From contig CACZRW010000084.1 in the NCBI GenBank assembly GCA_902783675.1, positions 1-8,654 of the forward strand: a DNA stretch of 8,654 nucleotides, given 5' to 3'. The notes under the pieces are model-generated. The model saw only the letters and a program-made list of their open reading frames with translations. It was not told the DNA's origin and made no database searches. The translations under genes and the position numbers were made by a program. Source of the stretch: an uncultured Pseudomonadota bacterium. GTDB taxonomy: Bacteria > Pseudomonadota > Alphaproteobacteria > CACZRW01. Below are positions 1 to 5,094 of the stretch, piece after piece (within the stretch, counting starts at the first letter, position 1; each line of letters starts with the position of its first letter).

Positions 1-1209
1 CTTGAGATTTATGACGGGCAGATAGTTAATCTTAACTTTCCCAGTGTAACAGAAATAGGTAGTGTTGAAAGAGATAGTGTTCTGGCCAGATTTATGGGGG
101 GACTTCCTAATTTAAGAAGGGTAAAAGGAAATCTCGATTTATCAGGATTAGGCCTAACCAAACTGCCGAATTTGTCCCACGTTGTTGTTGATGGTGATTT
201 TTATTGTCATAATAATCAATTAATCACCTTAGAGGGAGGTCCCCAAGAAGTTGGTGGTTCCTTTGACTGTTCTCATAACCAATTAAGCACCTTAGAAGGA
301 GGTCCCCAAAAAGTTGGTGGTTATTTTTATTGTAATGATAACCAATTAAGCACCTTAGAGGGAGGTCCCCAAAAAGTTGGTGGTGATTTTAAATGTTCTC
401 ATAACCAATTAAGCACCTTAGAGGGAGGTCCCCAAGAAGTTGGTGGTTCCTTTAACTGTTATCATAACCAATTAAGCACCTTAGAGGGAGGGCCCCAAGA
501 AGTTGGTGGTTCCTTTGACTGTTCTTGGAATCAATTAAGCACCTTAGAGGGAGGTCCCCAAGAAGTTGGTGGTGATTTTAACTGTTCTTTTAACCAATTA
601 AGCACCTTAGAGGGAGGTCCCCAAGAAGTTGGTGGTTATTTTAACTGTTCTCATAACCAATTAAGCACCTTAGAGGGAGGTCCCCAAGAAGTTGGTGGTG
701 GTTTTTATTGTGATAAAAACCAATTAAGCAGCTTAGAGGGAGGTCCCCAAGAAGTTGGTGGCCATTTTAGTTGTTCTGATAACCAGTTAACCATTTTAGT
801 GGGGGCGCCAAAGGAAGTTGGTGGTGATTTTGATTGTTCTGATAACCAGTTAACCACATTAGAGTGGGCTCCAGAAGAAGTTGGTGGTGATTTTAATTGT
901 TATAATAACCGGTTAACCACTTTAGAGGAATTCCCCAAGAAAATTGGTAGGAAAGCCGATGCCTGTAATTGTGGCGTTGATGAAAATAGTACAGCTCCGG
1001 AATATTTATCGTCGGCAAAAATTAAGGGTATTGATGATAAATTACTAGAAAAAATGATAGAAAATTGGAAGAAAATCCATGGGCAGAGTGGTGCTTTGTA
1101 TGTTGCTGCTAATCAGATTAACACCAAGGCTCAAAATGAAACTAACTCACACTTAAATGAAGACGCTTCTCGTTTGATTGCCAAAATCAAACATGGCAAA
1201 GGGAAGTGA
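1..1209 (+). CDS. Leucine-rich-repeat protein, 5' end outside window
   Basis: The frame is open from base 1 with no stop, so the gene probably starts upstream. The first in-frame ATG, at 94, has no visible Shine-Dalgarno sequence and I do not trust it as the start. Counting from that ATG, a short leucine-rich lead-in (about residues 1-40, LPNL...LDLSGLGLTKLPNL) is followed by eleven full 21-residue units and a degenerate twelfth (residues about 41-292). The unit reads NQLSTLEGGPQEVGG followed by xFxCxx, a leucine-rich-repeat variant in which Phe and Cys take the buried strand positions. An 80-residue charged, probably helical C-terminal part follows, with no motif I recognise. There is no evident membrane segment in the visible part; a signal peptide cannot be judged because the start is missing. 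Such proteins usually bind other proteins, but partner and location are unknown. Codon use (TTA for leucine, few GCC/CTT) differs from neighbouring genes, suggesting transfer or a phage or accessory origin. Confidence 0.85.
   Translation, partial: LEIYDGQIVNLNFPSVTEIGSVERDSVLARFMGGLPNLRRVKGNLDLSGLGLTKLPNLSHVVVDGDFYCHNNQLITLEGGPQEVGGSFDCSHNQLSTLEGGPQKVGGYFYCNDNQLSTLEGGPQKVGGDFKCSHNQLSTLEGGPQEVGGSFNCYHNQLSTLEGGPQEVGGSFDCSWNQLSTLEGGPQEVGGDFNCSFNQLSTLEGGPQEVGGYFNCSHNQLSTLEGGPQEVGGGFYCDKNQLSSLEGGPQEVGGHFSCSDNQLTILVGAPKEVGGDFDCSDNQLTTLEWAPEEVGGDFNCYNNRLTTLEEFPKKIGRKADACNCGVDENSTAPEYLSSAKIKGIDDKLLEKMIENWKKIHGQSGALYVAANQINTKAQNETNSHLNEDASRLIAKIKHGKGK
214..969 (+). repeat. Tandem 63-bp repeats (about 12 units) coding for LRRs
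   Basis: Twelve in-phase 63-bp units run from the AAT at 214. Units 1-9 are nearly identical in DNA. Units 10-12 have diverged (CAG for CAA, ACC for AGC, altered GGPQ segment), and the last loses the Phe/Cys core. Each unit starts near AACCAATTAAGCACCTTAGA and contains GGTCCCCAAGAAGTTGGTGG. Variation in units 2-8 sits almost only in the codon before TTT, the codon between TTT and TGT, and the two codons after TGT. Such an array is prone to unit gain and loss by recombination. Confidence 0.95.
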
Positions 1210-1241
1210 TTTGCATCATTTTTACCATAGCAATAACGGAT

Positions 1242-1428
1242 AGGAGTAACTATGGATCAAAAGGAGTTACGGGATAGGGGCGATGGGTTATGCCAGCTTT
1301 TTCGCTATTTCTTTGGCGGTGGCGATGATTTCATCTTCACCCTCAACATGCCTGTTTTGCATAAGGACTTTGCCGTTACAGATAACCGTATCAACCACCG
1401 AAGAATCAGCAGAATAAACCATGTTTGA
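1242..1428 (+). other. Orphan ribosome binding site and ATG, possible gene remnant
   Basis: In the gap after the repeat gene, AGGAG (1242-1246) stands 5 nt before an ATG at 1252, a better start signal than several real genes here have. The frame it opens is 58 codons, begins MDQKELRDRGDG and ends at TGA 1426-1428. From 1288 onward it is antisense to mtaD, so only the first dozen codons can be independent. It may be the left-over start of a lost gene or a chance match. CCATAG (1225-1230) and CTATGG (1250-1255) form a 6-bp inverted repeat around the Shine-Dalgarno sequence. No clear terminator for either converging gene is visible in 1210-1287. Confidence 0.15.
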
Positions 1429-2538
1429 GATGATGTTATAATTCGGTACCATAAGAGGGGAGTTTAAATCTACCAAGATGCAATCCGCGAGCTTGCCCTC
1501 GGCGATTACTCCGGCGTCAAAGCCCATGGTCTCGGCACCGTTTTGTGTCGCTAATTTAAACACATCTTCGGCTTTTCCTGCCTTGGGGTCCATGGTTTTA
1601 ATCTTTGCCAAAAGGCTGCAGAACTTCATTTCGGTTATCATGTTAACGCTATTGTTTGAAGCGCTCCCGTCGGTGCCAAGGGTCACTTTTACCCCTTTGT
1701 CCAGCAGCTTTTGCAGGCTGAAAATGCCCGAAGCAAGCTTTAGGTTTGAGGCGGGGTTCGTGCATACGGTTGCGCCGTTTCTTAAGATGATGTCAATGTC
1801 TTTATCACTTAAGAAAATCGAATGAGCAAGAACGGTCTTGGGACCGATGAGCCTGTGCTTATCAAGCAGTTCAATCGGGCTGCAATTTTTATATTTATAG
1901 CAGTCATCTACTTCTTTTTGGGTTTCGCAAGCGTGAATGTTTAGCAAAGTGTCATATTTTTCAATGGTTTCGGTCACAAAGTTAAACAAAGTTCTTGATA
2001 CCGTGTAAACGGCGTGAGCGGATAGTGCCTTGAATATGCGGGAAGGGCTTGGGGTCGTAAAATCGGAGAAGAAGTTTTCGATTGTCTCAATGTGAGTTTT
2101 GGTTTCGGCGGGATCAAACAGGTCGATTGCGACTGCCGTAACGCCAGCTCTTACTCCCATTTCATCTGCCGCTTTGATAATGGCGGATTGCTGACCATAC
2201 ATATCGAAAAAGCCCACTGTGCCGCTTTTTATCATCTCTAGTATGGCAAGGCGGGTGCCGTGATATACCATCTCGGAGTCAAGCTTTTCCTCGCGCGGCC
2301 AAATGTCCTTTTGAAGCCAGTCAAAAAGTTCCTTGTCGTCACTTACGCCTTTGAGCAGGTTCATCGCCGCGTGGGTGTGCATATTATAAAAGGCCGGAAG
2401 AATGGCCTTGTTTTTGCCGTTAATGGTAATGTCTGCCAAGGCTTTTATATTAGGAGCAATCTGTGAAAACTTCTTACTGTCAATAAATACATCGGTGATA
2501 TGATTGTTATGTAGAACGTCTTTGATAAGAATGCTCAT
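1288..2538 (-). CDS. mtaD: MTA/SAH deaminase family amidohydrolase
   Basis: A 416-residue metal-dependent amidohydrolase, the usual length for the family. It is predicted to deaminate 5'-methylthioadenosine, S-adenosylhomocysteine or adenosine to the inosine form plus ammonia in the cytoplasm, recycling by-products of S-adenosylmethionine use. Metal and catalytic residues are all present: His54 and His56 in NMHTH, His202 and Glu205 in IHACET, His239 in LAHSIF, and Asp290 in GTDGSASNN. The WPREEKL segment (80-86), SAHAVYT (His175) and NPASNLKLASG (261-271) are typical of the MtaD/SAH-deaminase/TrzA-like subgroup rather than of guanine or cytosine deaminases. The ATG at 2538 follows AAGG about 9 nt upstream. 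It stands alone on the minus strand, divergent from the rubredoxin gene and convergent with the repeat gene. Substrate preference cannot be read from sequence; related enzymes include chlorohydrolases and deaminases of modified nucleosides. Confidence 0.88.
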   Translation of the reverse strand: MSILIKDVLHNNHITDVFIDSKKFSQIAPNIKALADITINGKNKAILPAFYNMHTHAAMNLLKGVSDDKELFDWLQKDIWPREEKLDSEMVYHGTRLAILEMIKSGTVGFFDMYGQQSAIIKAADEMGVRAGVTAVAIDLFDPAETKTHIETIENFFSDFTTPSPSRIFKALSAHAVYTVSRTLFNFVTETIEKYDTLLNIHACETQKEVDDCYKYKNCSPIELLDKHRLIGPKTVLAHSIFLSDKDIDIILRNGATVCTNPASNLKLASGIFSLQKLLDKGVKVTLGTDGSASNNSVNMITEMKFCSLLAKIKTMDPKAGKAEDVFKLATQNGAETMGFDAGVIAEGKLADCILVDLNSPLMVPNYNIISNMVYSADSSVVDTVICNGKVLMQNRHVEGEDEIIATAKEIAKKLA

Positions 2539-2616
2539 TGCCTATACCTTTTTTGTAATAGATTTTTATTTTCCTTTTATTATATTCTTTATTGAGAATT
2601 AGAAAAGGGGAAAAAT
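2539..2616. promoter_or_regulatory. Divergent promoter region, mtaD / rubredoxin fusion
   Basis: This very AT-rich 78-bp gap must drive both outward genes. On the minus strand a perfect TATAAT lies at 2584-2579, but only a poor -35 (TTTTCT, 2606-2601) stands 16 bp away. On the plus strand TATTAT (2578-2583) with TTGTAA (2553-2558) 19 bp before it is a weak pair. AAGGGG at 2605-2610 is the ribosome binding site of the plus-strand gene. The two -10 candidates overlap, so the promoters may compete. Confidence 0.4.
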
Positions 2617-3243
2617 ATGACCGATATTGATGAAAATGCTTTGTTTAACATAACGCTTGGTTTGTATGTCGTCGGATCTTATGAGAAAAAGACGGGGCGA
2701 GAGGTCGGGTGCATAGCCGATGCGGTGATGCAGGTGTCGGCTAATCCCATGCGCATAGCAGTGTCGCTTGAGAGCAATATATACACTACAAAATGCGTAA
2801 AAGAGGTAGGGGAGCTGTCTTTATCCGTCTTGCCGAAAAATACTTCGGCAGAGCTTATATCCGAGTTCGGGTTTAAAAGCAGCGAGAATACCGACAAGTG
2901 GAACATCGCGCCTTTTTATAAAGACGGGAAGTTGCCGCTTCTAAAGGATTGTATCGCCGTTATTACTTGTAACGTGGTTGACGAGATTGACATCGGTGAT
3001 CATATCATCTTTGTGTGCGAGGTGAAAACGGCGAAAGTGGTGAAAGGGTGCGAGCCGCTTACCTATGCCGAGTATCGCAAGAGTATGCGCAAAGCTTCCT
3101 CTAAAGAAAAAGGTTCCGGCAAAAGGTGGGTGTGCACGGTGTGTTGCTATGAATACGACGGGGATATCCCTTTTGAGGAACTTCCCGACGATTGGAAGTG
3201 CCCGTGCTGCCAAATGGGGAAAGAATACTTTCAGTTGCAATAA
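2617..3243 (+). CDS. Flavin reductase-rubredoxin fusion protein
   Basis: A 208-residue two-domain redox protein of the high-molecular-weight rubredoxin type. Residues 1 to about 155 form a flavin reductase-like, FMN-binding split-barrel domain (start NALFNITLGLYVVGS, then a VSANPMRIAVSL core strand). Residues 171-206 are a rubredoxin domain with iron ligands Cys173, Cys176, Cys195 and Cys198 and the PFEELPDDW segment. The loop between ligand pairs is the short form (YEYDGDIPFEELPDDW), as in rubredoxin domains of flavoproteins rather than free rubredoxins. Known family members pass electrons from NAD(P)H to diiron flavoproteins or rubrerythrins that reduce oxygen, nitric oxide or peroxide in anaerobes; that role here is inferred, as no such partner is in the window. 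Oddity: Cys177 replaces the usual glycine after the first CxxC, and Cys197 sits inside the second pair. The start has AAGGGG about 6 nt upstream. Confidence 0.88.
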   Translation: MTDIDENALFNITLGLYVVGSYEKKTGREVGCIADAVMQVSANPMRIAVSLESNIYTTKCVKEVGELSLSVLPKNTSAELISEFGFKSSENTDKWNIAPFYKDGKLPLLKDCIAVITCNVVDEIDIGDHIIFVCEVKTAKVVKGCEPLTYAEYRKSMRKASSKEKGSGKRWVCTVCCYEYDGDIPFEELPDDWKCPCCQMGKEYFQLQ

Positions 3244-3307
3244 CCCGCCGTTAGTGCTTTATTTATCATCATTGTGTGATAGTTAAAGCGCTTGGCAGGT
3301 GTAAAGA

Positions 3308-3934
3308 ATGATAAACTATATTTGGTTGTTTTTTATTGTGGCTTCGGTCGTGGTGGCTTTCTTTACGGGAAGGCTTAAAGAGGTGGGCGATGCGGCCATA
3401 TCCTATGCCGGAGTGGCAGTGCAGATATCCATTGCACTCATGGGAGTTATGGCTTTGTGGCTGGGGATTATGCGAATAGCGCAAAAGTCCGGCATGGTGA
3501 AGCTAATCGCCAAGGCAATTTCTCCCGTGATTAAAAGGATATTTCCGGATATTCCTCCCGACGGAGAGGCAGCTACCGATATTACCATGAATGTGTCAGC
3601 AAATGCTTTGGGACTTAATAATGCCGCGACACCTTTCGGGCTCAAGGCAATGCAGTCGTTGCAAAAACTCAATCCGAACAAGGATAAATCGGTGGCGTCG
3701 GATTCCATGTGCACCTTTCTTGCCATAAATACGGCAGGGATACAATTTATTCCCGCTTCGGTTATGGCCGTGCTGGCGGCGGCGGGGTCGGATAATCCCG
3801 CCGAGATTATCGCGCCTTGCATAGTTACAACTTCCATTGTTTTGGTGCTGGCGATTATCATTGTTAAGATACTGGAAAGGCTATTCCCCGAGCCCGCTAA
3901 ATTAGAAAAGAGAAAGGCAGGTAAGAATGCTTAA
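3308..3934 (+). CDS. spmA: SpmA-like nucleoside-recognition (gate domain) membrane protein
   Basis: A 208-residue membrane protein, close to Bacillus SpmA in length. Predicted membrane segments lie near residues 3-21, 36-55, 137-158 and 168-189. The signature SANALGLNNAATPFG (97-111) followed by LKAM, and the AINTAGIQFIPASV stretch (139-152), are characteristic of SpmA in the gate/nucleoside-recognition superfamily. In Bacillus SpmA and SpmB act together in spore core dehydration; homologues are also common in bacteria that do not form spores, where their transport role is unsettled. The ATG has AGGTG at 3297-3301, 6 nt upstream. Its stop overlaps the spmB start by 8 bp, implying coupled translation. 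The 64-bp gap from the rubredoxin gene shows no terminator, so both may be in one transcript. Confidence 0.88.
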   Translation: MINYIWLFFIVASVVVAFFTGRLKEVGDAAISYAGVAVQISIALMGVMALWLGIMRIAQKSGMVKLIAKAISPVIKRIFPDIPPDGEAATDITMNVSANALGLNNAATPFGLKAMQSLQKLNPNKDKSVASDSMCTFLAINTAGIQFIPASVMAVLAAAGSDNPAEIIAPCIVTTSIVLVLAIIIVKILERLFPEPAKLEKRKAGKNA

Positions 3935-4463
3935 AGATATTATACTTGCCCTTTCATACGCGGCTATTCCTTTATTGATAGCGATTATTGTATTGCATGC
4001 AAGCGCCAAGAAAGTTCCCGTATATGAGGTGTTTACTCAAGGGGCGAAGCAGGGCTTTGTCGTGGGCGTCAAGATTATTCCCTATTTGGTGGCGATGTTG
4101 GTGGCGGTCGGTATGTTCAGAGCTTCAGGAGCAATTGAGCTTATGGCAGAGTGGTTCGCGCCGGTGCTGGCGGCTATCGGTATGCCGGCGGATTTAATTC
4201 CCTTGGCGGTGGTAAGGTCGCTGTCAGGCTCGGGATCTTTGGGAATCTTGGGCGAGATTGCGACTGCTAACGGTGGCAATGCCTATGTCACCAAGCTGGC
4301 GGCGGTTATGACGGGAAGCTCCGAGACGACTTTTTATGTGTTGGCGCTTTACTTCGGCTCGGTGGGTGTGACTAAGTTCAGGCATGCGCTGGCGGCAGGT
4401 ATAATTGCCGATATCATCGGGATATTTGTTGCCTTGTTCATAGGTAATTTGGTGTTTGGTTGA
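3927..4463 (+). CDS. spmB: SpmB-like nucleoside-recognition (gate domain) membrane protein
   Basis: At 178 residues this matches the length of Bacillus SpmB. Hydrophobic segments lie near residues 5-24, 48-64, 76-96 and 155-177. Diagnostic stretches are RSLSGSGSLGILGE (97-110), TGSSETTFYVLALYFGSVG (129-147) and FRHALAAG (151-158), all well conserved in SpmB. The start ATG lies inside the end of spmA (ATGCTTAA overlap), with AGGT just upstream, so the two proteins are probably made together and form one membrane complex. Substrate is unknown: the domain name refers to homology with nucleoside transporters, not to shown nucleoside binding. The stop codon (TGA, 4461-4463) lies within an inverted repeat. 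Confidence 0.88.
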   Translation: MLKDIILALSYAAIPLLIAIIVLHASAKKVPVYEVFTQGAKQGFVVGVKIIPYLVAMLVAVGMFRASGAIELMAEWFAPVLAAIGMPADLIPLAVVRSLSGSGSLGILGEIATANGGNAYVTKLAAVMTGSSETTFYVLALYFGSVGVTKFRHALAAGIIADIIGIFVALFIGNLVFG

Positions 4464-4483
4464 CGCTTGTTGACAAGCGTTAA
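4460..4483. repeat. 24-bp inverted repeat at the spmB stop codon
   Basis: Arms TTGACGCTTG (4460-4469) and CAAGCGTTAA (4474-4483) are separated by TTGA. They pair over 10 positions with one G-U pair. No T-run follows, so it is not a classic intrinsic terminator. It overlaps the -35 box of the candidate accB promoter, so it could be a regulator-binding site or a hairpin protecting the end of the spmAB message. Confidence 0.55.
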
Positions 4484-4499
4484 ATAATGCGGCTAGAAT
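4470..4499 (+). promoter_or_regulatory. Candidate sigma-70-type promoter for accBC
   Basis: A perfect -35 TTGACA (4470-4475) is followed after 18 bp by TAGAAT (4494-4499), five of six matches to the -10 consensus. It is the best plus-strand promoter match I found in the window. Transcription would start near 4506 and give a leader of about 155 nt before accB. Confidence 0.55.
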
Positions 4500-4560
4500 C
4501 TCCAACAGATGCTTGATTAAAAGGGTAAGATATTGTCTCTTTTCCTTTGGTATCGCTTCC

Positions 4561-4590
4561 TTGGCGCTTTTTGAAATATTGAAATATATT
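4561..4590 (+). promoter_or_regulatory. Second, weaker candidate accBC promoter
   Basis: TTGGCG (4561-4566), an 18-bp spacer and TATATT (4585-4590) would start transcription near 4597, just before the ribosome binding site of the small ORF at 4613. The spacer contains TTGAAATA repeated back to back (4571-4586). It is weaker than the upstream candidate; both could be used. Confidence 0.3.
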
Positions 4591-4612
4591 GTGAGTTGGC
4601 AAAGGAAGTAAA

Positions 4613-4663
4613 ATGTTGTATTGTCCCTCCTTCGTTTTAAGTTTTTTTGAGGATTGTTTATGA
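4613..4663 (+). CDS. Small ORF overlapping the accB start (candidate coupled leader peptide)
   Basis: A 16-codon ORF, MLYCPSFVLSFFEDCL, is preceded by AAGGAAG (4602-4608), a good Shine-Dalgarno match 4 nt before the ATG. Its TGA (4661-4663) overlaps the accB ATG (4660-4662) as ATGA, the typical geometry of translational coupling. Its last codons contain the accB ribosome binding site (TGAGGA, 4648-4653), so ribosomes reading it would open that site. The peptide resembles no family I know and is too short to judge coding potential. Confidence 0.35.
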   Translation: MLYCPSFVLSFFEDCL

Positions 4664-5088
4664 CAAAAACAAGTATTGATAAGGATTTAATTAACACTCT
4701 TGCCGCTTTGTTGCACGAAAACGGGTTGACCGAGATAGAGTATGACGCCGGCGGGGTGAAGGTGCGCGTATCTTCATCTAATGCTACGGTTTGCCCTCCA
4801 TCGGTCGTGGTTAATAACTCTGCCGTAAAGGAGGATTGCTCCGTAAAAGATACGGGCGAGGCGGTTAAGTCCCCTATGGTCGGCGTTGTTTACTGCGCTC
4901 CCGAGCCTGATGCCGCTCCTTATATAAAGGAAGGGGATACGGTTAAAAAAGGGCAGACGCTGTTTTTGATTGAAGCAATGAAGACTTTTAATGCCGTAAG
5001 AGCGCCCAGAGCGGGAGTTATAAAGCAGATTTTGGTTAAGGATTCTCAACCCGTTGAGTATGACGAACCTTTGGTAATATTGGAATAA
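4660..5088 (+). CDS. accB: Biotin carboxyl carrier protein of acetyl-CoA carboxylase
   Basis: A 142-residue AccB. It carries biotin between the biotin carboxylase (AccC) and the carboxyltransferase in the first committed step of fatty acid synthesis. The N-terminal 40 residues resemble the usual AccB N-terminal segment (IDKDLINTLAALLHENGLTEIEY). A variable linker, about residues 40-67, follows, then the biotinyl domain (68-142). Biotin would be attached to Lys108 in EAMKTFN; the common form is AMKM, and Thr at that place is seen in other AccBs. The thumb-like insertion SPMVGVVYCAPEPDAAPY (71-88) marks it as an AccB rather than a pyruvate or propionyl-CoA carboxylase carrier. I chose the ATG at 4660 over the in-frame TTG at 4654 because TGAGGA lies 7 nt upstream of it. 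The stop is 6 bp before accC, giving a two-gene operon. Confidence 0.93.
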   Translation: MTKTSIDKDLINTLAALLHENGLTEIEYDAGGVKVRVSSSNATVCPPSVVVNNSAVKEDCSVKDTGEAVKSPMVGVVYCAPEPDAAPYIKEGDTVKKGQTLFLIEAMKTFNAVRAPRAGVIKQILVKDSQPVEYDEPLVILE

Positions 5089-5094
5089 TTGTTT

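Noticed and set aside
214..969. CRISPR array or phase-variation tract
   Set aside because: Units are directly abutting 63-bp codon-phased repeats with no spacers, so they are protein repeats; a change in unit number would not shift the frame.
1172..1199. Hairpins at the end of the LRR gene (GTTTGAT/ATCAAAC and TTGCCA/TGGCAA) as a terminator
   Set aside because: They lie inside the coding sequence, exclude one another and have no T-run after them.
3283..3293. Shared word TTAAAGCGCTT before spmA and again at 7986-7996 before cysK
   Set aside because: An 11-base match between two sites is expected by chance in a window this size, and the two genes have no evident common control.
4654..4662. 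TTGTTTATG at both the accB and accC starts (4654 and 5089), suggesting TTG starts
   Set aside because: The ATG in each case matches the family N-terminus and, for accB, the ribosome binding site spacing, so the TTG starts are unlikely; the shared word is probably coincidence.
4224..4697. 157-codon open frame on the minus strand
   Set aside because: It is a shadow of the spmB end, the promoter region and the accB start; no domain or start signal supports it.
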